A stretch of 64,000 bases of DNA from Micromonospora wenchangensis (GTDB lineage: Bacteria > Actinomycetota > Actinomycetes > Mycobacteriales > Micromonosporaceae), in assembly GCF_002210435.1 (NCBI RefSeq), contig NZ_MZMV01000001.1:264187-328186 (forward strand). The letters run 5' to 3'. Positions 7,679-16,739 of the stretch are shown here, piece by piece. Position 1 is the stretch's first letter. Each line of letters begins with the position of its first letter. The notes below the pieces were generated by a model. It ran no database searches and was not told the origin of the DNA. It was given only the letters and a program-made list of their open reading frames with translations. The position numbers and the translations under genes are program-made.

Positions 7679-9232
7679 GTGACCGGTCCGGACCAGCGCC
7701 GCCGCGTGGTGCTCGGCGTCGACATCGGCACCACCAGCACCAAGACCGTGGCCTACGACACCGACGGCCACCAACTCGCCAGCCACTCCGTCGGCTACCC
7801 CCTCGACGAGCCGCACCCCGGCTGGGCCGAGCAGGACCCGCAGCTCATCGTCGACGCGGTCGTGGAGACCATCCGCCGCGTCGTCACCGAACTCGGCGAC
7901 GGCATCGCCGGCCTGTCGTTCAGCACCGCGATGCACAGCCTGATCGGCCTCGACCCGGACGGCGTACCACTCACCCCCTCGGTGACCTGGGCCGACTCCC
8001 GGGCCAGCAGCCAGGCCGAACGGCTGCGCGCCGCCCCGTGGGGGCTGGCCCTGCACCGGCGCACCGGCACCCCCGTGCACCCGATGGCCCCCCTGTCGAA
8101 GATCCTCTGGTACGCCGAGCAGGAACCGACGCTGCACGAACGGGTCGCCCACTGGGTCGGCATCAAGGACCACGTGCTGCTGCGGCTGACCGGCGCGCTG
8201 GTCACCGACCACTCGGTCGCCTCGGCCACCGGCCTGATGGACATCCACCAGCTCCGCTGGGACGCCCAGGCGCTGCGCGTCGCCGCCATCACCACGGAGC
8301 AGCTCCCCCGGCTCGTGCCCACCACCACCGTGCTGCCGGGGCTGACCGCCCGCGCCGCCGTCGCCACCGGACTGCCCGCCGACACCCCCGTCGTGGTCGG
8401 CGCGGGCGACGGTCCGCTGGCCAACCTGGGCCTCGGCGCGGTACGCCCCGGCGTCGTCGCCTGCTCGATCGGCACCTCCGGGGCGATGCGGGTCGCCGTC
8501 GAACGTCCCGCCGTCGACCCGCTGGGCGGGGTGTTCTGCTACGCGCTCACCGAGGACCGGTGGGTCGTCGGCGGAGCGATCAACAACGGCGGGATCGTGC
8601 TCCAGTGGGCCGGCGACACCCTCGCCCCCGAGTTCGGCGAGCACGGCGAGGAGGAACTGCTCGCGCTGGCCGCCACCGCCCCGGTCGGCTCCGGCGGGCT
8701 GATCATGCTGCCGTACCTGCTCAGCGAGCGTGCCCCGCACTGGAGCGCGCTGCCGCGCGGGGCGTACGTCGGGCTGACCCACGGGCACCGCCGCGAGCAC
8801 CTCGTCCGGGCCGCGTTGGAGGGGGTCTGCCAGCAGCTCGCCCTGGTCCTGGCGTCGGTCCGGGCGGCCGGCAACGAGGTCCGCGAGGTGCGGGCCAGCG
8901 GCGGCTTCGCCCGCAGCCCCCTGTGGCGGCAGATGCTCGCCGACGCGCTCGGCATGCCGGTGCGGTTCCCCGCCGGCCACGAGGGTTCCAGCTTCGGCGC
9001 GGCGCTGCTCGGCATGCAGGCCCTCGGCCTGATCGACTCCGTGGACGTCGCCGCCGACCTGGTCCGCATCGACGAGACGGTACGCCCCGAACCGGCCTCC
9101 GCCGCCACCTACGCCGCCCTGCTCCCCCTGCACTCCGAGCTGTACGACGCGCTGGTGCCCACCTTCGCGTCGCTGCGCCGACTGGCCCCCGGCCTGCCGG
9201 CGGAGCCACCACCCACCCCCGCACCCATGTGA
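7679..9232 (+). CDS. gntK: FGGY-family gluconokinase
   Basis: A 517-residue protein of typical FGGY kinase length. It starts at GTG 7679 with GAAGGGGGG at 7667-7675. The N-terminal phosphate-binding segment is VLGVDIGTTSTK (residues 11-22). The segment FSTAMHSLIGLD is characteristic of gluconate kinases among FGGY enzymes, and SIGTSGAMR provides the second ATP-binding loop. It would convert gluconate to 6-phosphogluconate in the cytoplasm, feeding the pentose phosphate pathway. No gluconate permease or 6-phosphogluconate dehydrogenase is adjacent. Xylulokinase is the alternative reading but fits less well. Confidence 0.85.
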   Translation: MTGPDQRRRVVLGVDIGTTSTKTVAYDTDGHQLASHSVGYPLDEPHPGWAEQDPQLIVDAVVETIRRVVTELGDGIAGLSFSTAMHSLIGLDPDGVPLTPSVTWADSRASSQAERLRAAPWGLALHRRTGTPVHPMAPLSKILWYAEQEPTLHERVAHWVGIKDHVLLRLTGALVTDHSVASATGLMDIHQLRWDAQALRVAAITTEQLPRLVPTTTVLPGLTARAAVATGLPADTPVVVGAGDGPLANLGLGAVRPGVVACSIGTSGAMRVAVERPAVDPLGGVFCYALTEDRWVVGGAINNGGIVLQWAGDTLAPEFGEHGEEELLALAATAPVGSGGLIMLPYLLSERAPHWSALPRGAYVGLTHGHRREHLVRAALEGVCQQLALVLASVRAAGNEVREVRASGGFARSPLWRQMLADALGMPVRFPAGHEGSSFGAALLGMQALGLIDSVDVAADLVRIDETVRPEPASAATYAALLPLHSELYDALVPTFASLRRLAPGLPAEPPPTPAPM

Positions 9233-9338
9233 CCGCCCGCCCGGACCGGGTCGGACCGGGTCGGGTCGGCGTTGATCAACTCAGTGTCGCCGCAAGAGCG
9301 GTATCGGAGCGCGCGGACACCGCAACTGTGGCGACGTT

Positions 9339-9404
9339 GCGAGCCGGGCCCGCCGGGCGGCCGGGGCGAGCCGGGCCCGCCGGGCCGGGCGGGGCGGGGC
9401 GGGG
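9339..9404 (+). repeat. Two 20-bp direct repeats and a G-run tract
   Basis: The 20-mer starting GCGAGCCGGG occurs at 9339-9358 and 9366-9385 with a 27-bp period. It runs into GGG-CC-GGG-C-GGGG-C-GGGG-C-GGGG at 9382-9404, which could fold as a G-quadruplex on the plus strand. It abuts the stop codon of the lipoprotein gene, so it may act in 3'-end formation. Confidence 0.6.
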
Positions 9405-10184
9405 TCAGGCGCCGGGGATGTTGCGGGGCGGGTCCTCGCCGATCAGGTCCGCCGCCGGCTTGTCCGCCGACACGGGCAGGCCGAAGTCCGCGTACGTCAG
9501 GTCGAGCGCCGAGACCTTGCCCTGCTCGCCGGACAGCTCGATCCGGTAGTGGGCCAGCCGCCCCTGCGCGTCCACGGTCGCGGTGAACGGCACCGCGGCG
9601 GCCCGCTCCCCGAGCACCCCGCCCACCCCGTCGCCGAGCACCTCGGTGCTGCGCCGCAGGTCCAGGGTCCCGGCGTAGGCCCGTTCGCCGGTGGCGCGCA
9701 CCTCGGTGGCCGTGCCGAGCGTGCTGGCCAACCGGGTGTTGTCCAGCCCGGTCCGCTTCGCGGCGGCCGCCTCGGCGGTGCCCAGGTGCCACCAGGTACG
9801 CCCGTCCCAGACCGGCACCCGCCGGTCCGGGGCGGTCACCTTCACGTACACGTCGGTGCCGGTGACGAGCCGCTCGATGACCACCTTGCCGTTGGCCACG
9901 GCCAGCGTCGTGGTCTCCCGCCCCCGCCGGCCCTTCGGGTCCCAGACCAGGGTGGTGACGTCACCACCCGTGCCGCCGTCACCGAGGTCCAGCCGGTAGG
10001 ACTGCTGGTCGACCCGCTGCGCGGCGGCGGCCAGCACGGCGGCCGGCGTGGTCGGGGCCGGGCCGGTCGTGGACGACCCGGCGGCGGGTGTCGGCCCCGC
10101 GCCGCCGTCGTCCGAGGTGCAGCCGGCCGCCGTCACCAGCGCGACGAGGGCGGCGGTGGCGGCGGCCAGCTTCGGGTGCTTCAC
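9405..10184 (-). CDS. LppX/LprA/LprF/LprG-type lipoprotein
   Basis: A 259-residue protein starting at GTG 10184, with GGGGAGA upstream. It has a lipoprotein signal peptide with lipobox TAAGC (Cys22), followed by a Gly/Thr/Pro linker. The mature domain of about 200 residues has the LppX_LprAFG pattern, including a VYVKV strand, GRTWWHLG, and a C-terminal DLTYADFG strand. In mycobacteria, members bind lipids or glycolipids in a hydrophobic cavity and help deliver them to the cell envelope. The same role here is inferred from family. Export and lipidation are clear from sequence; the lipid cargo is unknown. Confidence 0.85.
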   Translation of the reverse strand: MKHPKLAAATAALVALVTAAGCTSDDGGAGPTPAAGSSTTGPAPTTPAAVLAAAAQRVDQQSYRLDLGDGGTGGDVTTLVWDPKGRRGRETTTLAVANGKVVIERLVTGTDVYVKVTAPDRRVPVWDGRTWWHLGTAEAAAAKRTGLDNTRLASTLGTATEVRATGERAYAGTLDLRRSTEVLGDGVGGVLGERAAAVPFTATVDAQGRLAHYRIELSGEQGKVSALDLTYADFGLPVSADKPAADLIGEDPPRNIPGA

Positions 10185-10291
10185 GGCGGTCTCCCCGGGA
10201 GGCGCGCCCGCCGGCCGAGCCGATCGACGCTGGTGACAGAGCGGTCGCGCCAGCCTAGCCCGGCGCCCGGCCACCGACAGGCCGGGGCCGG

Positions 10292-10576
10292 TCAGGGGGC
10301 CTCGACGGCGGAGATGCGGTAGCGGTGCATCTCCGCGCCACGGATCGCCGCGACCTGCTCCTGCTCCGGGCCGGACCCCCGGAACGCCAGCAGCTCGTCG
10401 TCGGACTCCCAGCGTTCGTACACGTTGATCCGGCCCGGCTCCACCATGTCGGCGCCGATGGCGAAGTCGACACAGCCGGACGCCGAGCGGGCCTGCCGGA
10501 CCACCTCCACGCAGGAGGCCAGATAGGTGTCCCGCTCGGCGGGGTCGACGTAGAGACTTCCGGCGACGATGAACAC
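10292..10576 (-). CDS. Antibiotic biosynthesis monooxygenase (ABM) domain protein
   Basis: A 94-residue single ABM-domain protein of the usual length. GTG 10576 (VFIVAGSLYV) was chosen because GGAGGTCG lies 5-12 nt upstream; a longer in-frame start has no ribosome site. The fold is shown by VAGSLYVDPAERDTYL and FAIGADMVEPGRINVYERWES. ABM proteins are small ferredoxin-like dimers. Some oxidise polyketides, others degrade haem, and many are uncharacterised. It lies 63 bp downstream of the TipA-like regulator on the same strand and may be cotranscribed. The substrate cannot be told. Confidence 0.8.
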   Translation of the reverse strand: MFIVAGSLYVDPAERDTYLASCVEVVRQARSASGCVDFAIGADMVEPGRINVYERWESDDELLAFRGSGPEQEQVAAIRGAEMHRYRISAVEAP

Positions 10577-10639
10577 GGGGCGACCTCCGGTGGGTGGGCG
10601 GGACGAACCCCCATCCTCACCCACCGCAGGCGGCACCGC

Positions 10640-11398
10640 TCAGGCCCGGCTGATCGCGTTCGCGTGGATCGCCTCGGCCAGGTACTCCGCCAACCCCGGC
10701 GCGATCTTCTCGTAGTAGGCGGTGAACCGGGGATCGGCCAGGTACATGTCGGCCAGCCCGGTGTGCACCTCGTACGAGCAGTCGTAGAACCAGCGGACGA
10801 TGAGCTGCCGGTGCTCCTCGGCCAGCGCCATCGCCTCCGCCGAATCGGCGGGCGTCCCGGCGGTCAGCGCCGCCACGATCCGCCGGCCCCAGTTGTCCTG
10901 CTCCGTCTTGATGCGCAGCCAGTCCTCCTTCGAGTAGCTCGCCGCCCGCCGGGTCGACACCCGGTACGCCTCGGTGTCGCCCCAGCGCTGCCGCGCCTCC
11001 TCGGCGTGCTCCTCCGGATCGGCGTCACCGAAGACCTCGAACCGTTCCTCCGGGGTCAGGTTGATCTCCATCCGTCTCGCCTCCATCGCGATCTCGATCG
11101 CGGCGACCATCTCCTGGAGCTTCCCGATCCGCCCGCTCAACAGGTCGTGCTGCCGGCGCAGGTGCGCCGCCGGGTCGGCATCCGGGTCGTCGAGGATCAC
11201 CGCGATCTCCTCCAGCGGAAACCCCAGCTCCCGGTAGAAGCGGATGTGCTGCAACCGCTCCAGGTCCGCGTCGTCGTAGCGGCGGTAGCCGGCCGGCGTC
11301 CGGCCGCTCGGCGAGAGCAGCCCGATCCCGTCGTAGTGGTGCAGCGTCCGGACCGTCACCCGGGCCGCCTTCGCCACCTGACCCACCGTGTACGCCAT
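10640..11398 (-). CDS. MerR-family regulator of the TipA type
   Basis: A 252-residue protein. Residues 1-70 form the MerR winged helix (YTVGQVAKAARVTVRTLHHYD, then GYRRYDDADL). A helical dimerisation segment follows. Residues about 110-250 are a TipAS-like domain, which in TipAL binds thiopeptides and other drugs. There is a strong ribosome site, GGGAGGAAA, just before ATG 11398. It is probably a drug-responsive activator. A TTGACC box lies upstream at 11446-11451 (minus strand), followed by CCTCACGTCGCGG, as expected for MerR-type promoters with long spacers. Confidence 0.9.
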   Translation of the reverse strand: MAYTVGQVAKAARVTVRTLHHYDGIGLLSPSGRTPAGYRRYDDADLERLQHIRFYRELGFPLEEIAVILDDPDADPAAHLRRQHDLLSGRIGKLQEMVAAIEIAMEARRMEINLTPEERFEVFGDADPEEHAEEARQRWGDTEAYRVSTRRAASYSKEDWLRIKTEQDNWGRRIVAALTAGTPADSAEAMALAEEHRQLIVRWFYDCSYEVHTGLADMYLADPRFTAYYEKIAPGLAEYLAEAIHANAISRA

Positions 11399-11445
11399 GG
11401 TTTCCTCCCTTCCGGCACCAAGGCTCCGGCCTGCCGCGACGTGAG

Positions 11446-11451
11446 GGTCAA
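11446..11451 (-). promoter_or_regulatory. Candidate -35 box of the TipA-like gene
   Basis: TTGACC on the minus strand, followed by CTCACGTCGCGGCAGG, resembles a MerR-regulated promoter in which the regulator binds an inverted repeat in an over-long spacer. The -10 element is poor (GAGCCT after 19 nt), so this is tentative. Confidence 0.3.
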
Positions 11452-11528
11452 GCCCGATTCTGCGCCGGGTTCCCCGGCCGGGGCGGCACGACCGCCGGCC
11501 CGCCCGGGTCGGCGGCGGGAGCGGGGCG

Positions 11529-13871
11529 TCAGCGCGGGGCGGCGAGGGCGTGCAGGGCGGACAGGCCGCCGGGACGGCCGTACCGGTAGCCCTGGCCGTG
11601 GACGCAGCCGATCGCGGTGACCGCCGCGTGCTGCCCCTCGGTCTCCACCCCCTCGGCCACCACCGCCAGGTCGAACGCCCCGGCCAACCGGGTGACCATC
11701 TCCACCGTGGCGTACGCCCGCACGTCGGTGTCCAGCCGGGCCACGAACGACCGGTCGATCTTGAGTTCGGTGGCGGGGATGCGGTGCAGGTAGCTCAACG
11801 ACGAGTAGCCGGTGCCGAAGTCGTCGATGGCGATGCGGATGCCCAGCTCACGAAGCTGGGCGAGGCGTTCCAACACCGCCTCGCTGCCGTCGATGAGCGC
11901 CGACTCGGTCAGCTCCAGGGTGAGCGCACGCGGGGCCAGGCCGGCGGAGGCGGTGGCCGCCGTGACGGTGGCGATCAGGTCGGGGCGGCGCAGGTGCGCG
12001 GCGGCGATGTTGACCGCCACGGTCGCCTCGGGCACCCGGGCCCGCCAGGTCGCGGCGGCCCGGCACGCCTCGTGGATCACCCACCTGTCGATCGGCACGA
12101 TCAGCCCGGTCTCCTCGGCCAGCGGCAGGAAAGCCGCCGGGGCGAGCAGGCCGAGCCGGGGGTGCCGCCACCGGACCAGGGCCTCCGCGCTACGGACCGC
12201 GCCGGTGGCGAGGTCCACGATCGGCTGGTACTCCAGGTGCAATTGCCGCTCGTCGACGGCCCGCCGCAGGTCGGCGATCAGCTCGGCCCGGGTCACCGCC
12301 GACTCCCGCAGCGCCGGCGTGCAGGTGCGGTACGCGGACTTCCCGGCGGCCTTCGCCGCGTACATCGCGATGTCGGCGTCGCGCAGCAGGTCGGTGTGGG
12401 AGGCGTGCTGCGGGCCGAACTCGGCGATGCCGATGCTGGCCGACGGGTGGACGCCGACGTCCTCCTCGCCCGCCGACGGTTGCAGCGCGGCGAGCAGCCG
12501 CTCGGCGAGCCGTTCCGGCACGACCGTCCGGTCCCCGGCGACCAGCACGGCGAACTCGTCCCCGCCGAGCCGGGCGACCGTGCCGTCGTCGCCGACGGCC
12601 GCGCGCATCCGCAGCGCGATGCTGGTCAGCAGGGTGTCGCCGGTGGCGTGCCCGAACCGGTCGTTGACCTGCTTGAAGCCGTCCAGGTCGAGGAGCAGCA
12701 CGGCCACCGGCGGCCCCTCGCGCAACGCCTGACGGAGCTGCCGGTTGAACATCAGCCGGTTCGGCAGGCCGGTGAGCTGGTCGACGTAGGCGAGCTGACG
12801 CAGCCGGGCCACCAGCCGCAGGTTCTCGTTGGCGGCCAGCCCCTGCCGCAGGGCGAGCACCCCCAGCAACGCCATCATGCCGACGAAGACCAGCGGCGGG
12901 GTCTGCCCGGTGGGGCGACGGGCCAGCACCACCGCGATGATCGCCCCGCCGACCGGCAGGTACGGCAGGGCCACCCGCCACCAGGACGGGAGCGGGGACT
13001 CGCCGATCTCCTCGGCCCCCTCGCAGGTGGGCGGCGGCGGCCGGGTGGTGGCGATGCCGATCAGCAGGTAGCTCAGCGGCCAGCAGACGTCGACCGGGTG
13101 CCCGGGGGCGTAGCTGCCGTGCGCGACAAGCGAGACGTAGACCGCGTCCGCGCCGGCCCGGGTGACCAGGCCCGCCCCGATCAGGGTCAGCGGCGGCCAC
13201 ACCGAGCGGGCCGGGCCGGCCACCGCCACCAGGATGGTCAGCTGCATCAGGTCGATCATCGGGTAGAGCAGGCCGAGGGTACGCAGCGGATCGTCGAGGT
13301 CGGCGGCGGCGACGTCGCGGAACACCACCACCCAGCCGATCGGGAGCAGGGCCAGCCCGACGATCACCCCGTCCAGCACGGTGCGGGCCCGGCCCACCGC
13401 GCTGCGCGGCGCGGTCAGCGCGGCCAGCAGCGCGGCCGTGCCGGTGACGATGCCGGCGGTGAAGACCGCCCCGATCAGCGGGGTGTGCGGCAACTCGTCG
13501 GCGCGCAGCCGGTCCACCGTCCACAGCAGCCGGCCGGCGGCGGCCAGCCCCATGGTGAGCGCGAGCAACGCCCAGAACCGGCGCAGCGGGGCGGGATGCC
13601 GGCGCATCGTACGGACGCAGGCGTAGCTGGCCCAGCTCGCCACGGCGGTGGCGGTGACGTCACTGACCAGGGCCGCCTCGGGCAGCGCGGCGAGCAGCCA
13701 GACCAGCTCCAGCACGACGGCCACCGCGGCGACGACCGCACCCACCCGGGGGAGGGTCAGCGGTCGGGTCGGCGCGCCGGAGACGGCGTCCTGGGGTAGC
13801 ACGGTGATCGCTCCGGCTCTCTCTCCAACGCGCACCTCGACCGTGCGGACGGCCCACGGACGGCGAACCAT
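11529..13871 (-). CDS. Membrane GGDEF-EAL protein (cyclic di-GMP turnover)
   Basis: A 780-residue protein. Residues 40-345 contain about nine hydrophobic spans forming a membrane sensor region. The GGDEF domain runs from about 355 to 515 with an intact active site GGDEF at 436-440. The EAL domain runs from about 525 to 775, with EAL at 563-565 and conserved later motifs (ELTES, DDFGTGYSS, KIDRSFV). Both catalytic signatures look complete, so it could make or degrade c-di-GMP, a signal that controls development in streptomycetes. No classical RxxD inhibitory site is seen before GGDEF. It is monocistronic, with no recognisable periplasmic sensor domain. Confidence 0.9.
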   Translation of the reverse strand: MVRRPWAVRTVEVRVGERAGAITVLPQDAVSGAPTRPLTLPRVGAVVAAVAVVLELVWLLAALPEAALVSDVTATAVASWASYACVRTMRRHPAPLRRFWALLALTMGLAAAGRLLWTVDRLRADELPHTPLIGAVFTAGIVTGTAALLAALTAPRSAVGRARTVLDGVIVGLALLPIGWVVVFRDVAAADLDDPLRTLGLLYPMIDLMQLTILVAVAGPARSVWPPLTLIGAGLVTRAGADAVYVSLVAHGSYAPGHPVDVCWPLSYLLIGIATTRPPPPTCEGAEEIGESPLPSWWRVALPYLPVGGAIIAVVLARRPTGQTPPLVFVGMMALLGVLALRQGLAANENLRLVARLRQLAYVDQLTGLPNRLMFNRQLRQALREGPPVAVLLLDLDGFKQVNDRFGHATGDTLLTSIALRMRAAVGDDGTVARLGGDEFAVLVAGDRTVVPERLAERLLAALQPSAGEEDVGVHPSASIGIAEFGPQHASHTDLLRDADIAMYAAKAAGKSAYRTCTPALRESAVTRAELIADLRRAVDERQLHLEYQPIVDLATGAVRSAEALVRWRHPRLGLLAPAAFLPLAEETGLIVPIDRWVIHEACRAAATWRARVPEATVAVNIAAAHLRRPDLIATVTAATASAGLAPRALTLELTESALIDGSEAVLERLAQLRELGIRIAIDDFGTGYSSLSYLHRIPATELKIDRSFVARLDTDVRAYATVEMVTRLAGAFDLAVVAEGVETEGQHAAVTAIGCVHGQGYRYGRPGGLSALHALAAPR

Positions 13872-13918
13872 CGAAGCCTAGCCAGCCGGGCGGGTCGCCG
13901 CCACACTCACCGGGTCGG

Positions 13919-15415
13919 CTATCCGACCACTGAGGACACGACGTCGGGTGGGTCATAGGTCGGCGGCCCCCCGTGCGTCCACGGTGTCTCCTCCGCGGCG
14001 GGGAACGTCCCGGCAGGCAGGTACGCCTCCGACAGGGTGGTCAGGCAGAGCCGCTCCCCCACCTGCGGCACGCTGCCCGGCGGCGCGGTCAGCCCCCGTC
14101 CCATCCCGCCCGACAGCTCCAGCACCACCTCGGTCCGGCCGTCCGCCGCCGGGGTCACGAAGACCACCTTCGCCTTCTGGCCGGGCCGCGCCGTCGACCA
14201 CAGGGTCGCCCCGACCGGCATCCGGACCGGTTCGGTGGTCACCACCTGGATTCTCGGCCGCAGCACCGGCCGCTTGCCGCTGTCGTCCACCCGCCCCGGG
14301 TCGGCCAGGGTCACGTCGGCGACGAACGCCTCCCCGGCCAGCCGGTGCTCGGCCATCACCAGCGGGTCGTCGTAGGCACGCTGCACGGCGTAGCTGGTCG
14401 CGGCGCGTTCCAGCCGGTGCAGCCGGACCGCCGCCGCGACCGCGCCGTCGTGCCGGGGCTGCGGCCCGCCGTCGGCGTCGAGGTGCTCGGCGTAGCCGGT
14501 GAAGGCGTCCCGGTCGCCGGCCCAACGGCCCGCCACCCGCGCGCCGGGCGGCAGGCCGCCGAGCAGCCCCAGGCCGCGCCACATCAGCTCCCAGGTGGGC
14601 GCGAGCTGCCCGCGCAGCAACCGCACCAGCTCCGCGTACGCCTCGTCGCGGGCGGCCGGGTCGTCGTCGGCCGCAGCCCAGGCCGCCATCACCGGGGCGA
14701 GCGCCACGTTGTCGAACTCCGGGTCGGTGGCCGGGCCGGCCGGCGGGCACACCTGCGGGTCCTCGGCCCGCGCGGCAGCCTCGACACCCGTCGAGCCGGC
14801 CGGCGGGTCGATCCAGCCGAGCAGCGCCGGCAGGTGCTGGTCCTCCACCGCGCTCTGCCCGGTCGCCCAGTGCAGGGTGAGCGCGTCGGTCATCGCCAGC
14901 AGCGCCGACGAGCCGGGCTGCTCGGCCCGCTCGGCGAAGAACGTCAGCCAGCGGCCGAGCAGCGGCACGGCCGGGTGCACCGGATACTCGCCGTCCGGGC
15001 GGCGGAACCGGGTGGAGCGGCCCAGCAGCCGCAGGAAGGTGATCCCGGCCGGGTTCGGCACCCAGAGCTGCGGGGCGTCGGCGTACCGGTAGCGCACGTC
15101 GCGGCCCCGGTCCACGGCCACCGCCTCCGAGACCCCCCGGAAGCCGTCCAGCCAGGGCAGCACGGTCCCGGCCAGCTCGGTGACGAACCGGAACCGCTGG
15201 TCCCGGTTGCGGGGCTGCGGCACGACCAGCAGCCGGGCGTCGTCGGGGGCGGTGCCGACCAGCGCGGCGAGCGGGGCGTGCGCCTCGCCGGCCATCGCCA
15301 GCGGCACCAGCACCAGCGGGCGCTGCGCCAGGTGCAGGTGCCGGACGGTGGCGACCGGCTGGGCCACCCCGGCGGCGAGCGCCTGCGCCTTCGCCAGCGC
15401 GCGCAGCGTACTCAT
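13919..15415 (-). CDS. Unknown protein translationally coupled to a Cas4-like nuclease
   Basis: A 498-residue protein. ATG 15415 overlaps the upstream stop (ATGA), showing tight coupling. A longer frame exists, but its first 360 codons are an out-of-frame shadow of the nuclease gene. The sequence is Ala/Arg-rich and soluble, with no Walker, nuclease or HTH motif. The C-terminal 120 residues look beta-rich and OB-like (PVLRPRIQVVTTEPVRMP, then KAKVVFVTP). The fixed coupling suggests a physical partner of the nuclease, perhaps a DNA-binding or scaffold subunit; that is inference. I recognise no named family. Confidence 0.75.
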   Translation of the reverse strand: MSTLRALAKAQALAAGVAQPVATVRHLHLAQRPLVLVPLAMAGEAHAPLAALVGTAPDDARLLVVPQPRNRDQRFRFVTELAGTVLPWLDGFRGVSEAVAVDRGRDVRYRYADAPQLWVPNPAGITFLRLLGRSTRFRRPDGEYPVHPAVPLLGRWLTFFAERAEQPGSSALLAMTDALTLHWATGQSAVEDQHLPALLGWIDPPAGSTGVEAAARAEDPQVCPPAGPATDPEFDNVALAPVMAAWAAADDDPAARDEAYAELVRLLRGQLAPTWELMWRGLGLLGGLPPGARVAGRWAGDRDAFTGYAEHLDADGGPQPRHDGAVAAAVRLHRLERAATSYAVQRAYDDPLVMAEHRLAGEAFVADVTLADPGRVDDSGKRPVLRPRIQVVTTEPVRMPVGATLWSTARPGQKAKVVFVTPAADGRTEVVLELSGGMGRGLTAPPGSVPQVGERLCLTTLSEAYLPAGTFPAAEETPWTHGGPPTYDPPDVVSSVVG

Positions 15416-16500
15416 GCCGGGTGGCCGGCGAGGGCGTCGGCGCGCAGCCGGGCGGCGGCCCGCAGCAGCGCGGCGGCCTCCTCCCGCTCCGGGTCGGCGG
15501 CCCGCTCGCCGGTCGCCAGGGCCAGCACCTCGGCCACCTCGGCGATGCCGCCCAGGGCCTCCCGCACCGGCCGGCCCAGCGCCCCGGTCTGCCCGCGCGC
15601 CTCGTCCCGGCAGAAGTACGCCAGCTCGCAGCCGGCCAGGCAGTCCGGCGCGTACCGGGCCGGCACGGTGTGCAGCGCGGCGGTCAGCGTCACCGAGTCG
15701 ACGGCCGGGTCGACGGTGAACCCGACCGGCACGGCGGTGAGCAGGTCGTCCAGCCGGGCCATCCGGTCCAGTTGGCGGCGCAGCACCAGCAGTTGCTTGC
15801 GGACGTCGATCAGGCTGGCCATCGGCTGGTTGGCGAAGTCCCGCGGGCAGACCAGCACCACGTCGTGCGACACCGACTCCGGGTCCCGTCCCGCGGCGGC
15901 GAGCAGGTCGCGCAGCGCCAGCACGTAGACGGCGGACTGGACGGCGGCGGCGGACACCTTCGCCGGGTCGGCCTGCCCGTCGATCACCGGGAACGACTTG
16001 ATCTCCACCACGTGGAACCGGCCACCGAGCCGGGCGGCGACCAGGTCCGGTTCCAGGTGCACCCGCTGGCCGGCCACGTCCAGGCCGAGCAGCGGATGGT
16101 CGAACAGCGCCGCGTCCGGCCCGGTGGCGGTCAACGCGGCCCGTGAGCGTTCCCGCCGGTCGGGCAGGTCGTCCGCGCCGCCCAGGTCCGTCCAGCTCGC
16201 CCGGTGCGGCACCGGTACGCCCAGCCGCTGCGCGACCAGCCGCAGCAGTTCCGCCCCGCCGTCGGCCTTGACCTGCGCCTCGAAGGCGTTGCCCCGGGTG
16301 ATGGCGAACCGGGACTGGCCGAACCGGGCGGGGAAGCCGACCCGCTGCGCGAGCGCCGTCTTGTCCACCCCGGCCCCGTCCAGCACGGCCCGGCGGGCGC
16401 AGCCGGGGTTTCCGGTGAGCGCGGCGATGGTCCGGGCGTTGTGCCGTTTCGGGGGCACGTCGCCCCGGATCGCGGCCAGGCGTTGTGCGGTGCTCGTCAC
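15412..16500 (-). CDS. Cas4/RecB-like PD-(D/E)XK nuclease with predicted Fe-S cluster
   Basis: A 362-residue protein from GTG 16500. It has the full RecB/Cas4 set of motifs. Glu74 lies in RGNAFE, Asp152 in LEPDLV, Glu166 and Lys168 in VVEIKSF, and QxxxY is at Gln188/Tyr192. One early Cys (Cys34, CARRAVL) and three late Cys (287, 291, 297; spacing C-x3-C-x5-C) match the 4Fe-4S clamp of AddB and Cas4 proteins. It should be a DNA exonuclease or end-processing enzyme. No CRISPR array or other cas gene is nearby. It overlaps the downstream unknown gene by 4 nt. Its function outside CRISPR is inferred to be DNA repair or defence. Confidence 0.75.
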   Translation of the reverse strand: MTSTAQRLAAIRGDVPPKRHNARTIAALTGNPGCARRAVLDGAGVDKTALAQRVGFPARFGQSRFAITRGNAFEAQVKADGGAELLRLVAQRLGVPVPHRASWTDLGGADDLPDRRERSRAALTATGPDAALFDHPLLGLDVAGQRVHLEPDLVAARLGGRFHVVEIKSFPVIDGQADPAKVSAAAVQSAVYVLALRDLLAAAGRDPESVSHDVVLVCPRDFANQPMASLIDVRKQLLVLRRQLDRMARLDDLLTAVPVGFTVDPAVDSVTLTAALHTVPARYAPDCLAGCELAYFCRDEARGQTGALGRPVREALGGIAEVAEVLALATGERAADPEREEAAALLRAAARLRADALAGHPA

Positions 16501-16569
16501 GACAGGCCACGATAGCGGCACCGACCGACCCCGGCCGGCAGCCAACGCGCCTGCACGGGGCGGGTGGGG

Positions 16570-16737
16570 TCAGCGGCCGGCGGACCGGTTCCAGGGCGAC
16601 CGGGGCGAACGCGCACCGGCGGTGGGCCGGCGGCGACGACGCGACGGGCGACGACCGGGGGTGCAGGGCGGGCGGGCGGCGGTGTGCACCGGCGCGGTCG
16701 GCGGGCGGCCGATCAGCCAGCAGAGGAAACGGGCCAC
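16570..16737 (-). CDS. Possible 55-residue Arg-rich peptide after the zinc-ribbon gene
   Basis: GTG 16737 lies 2 nt after the zinc-ribbon stop and opens a 55-residue frame with about 30% Arg and Pro. It has no ribosome site of its own, so translation would depend on coupling. The composition could equally be a read-out of GC-rich non-coding DNA. Listed because of the tight spacing; low confidence. Confidence 0.25.
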   Translation of the reverse strand: MARFLCWLIGRPPTAPVHTAARPPCTPGRRPSRRRRRPTAGARSPRSPWNRSAGR

Positions 16738-16739
16738 GG

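Noticed and set aside
15412..16500. Cas4 as part of a CRISPR-Cas locus
   Set aside because: No repeat-spacer array and no cas1, cas2 or effector gene was seen in the window.
15416..16510. An 863-codon reading of the Cas4-partner gene starting at 16510
   Set aside because: Its first 360 codons overlap the nuclease gene in another frame and are Arg/Gly-rich noise. The ATGA overlap start at 15415 is far better.
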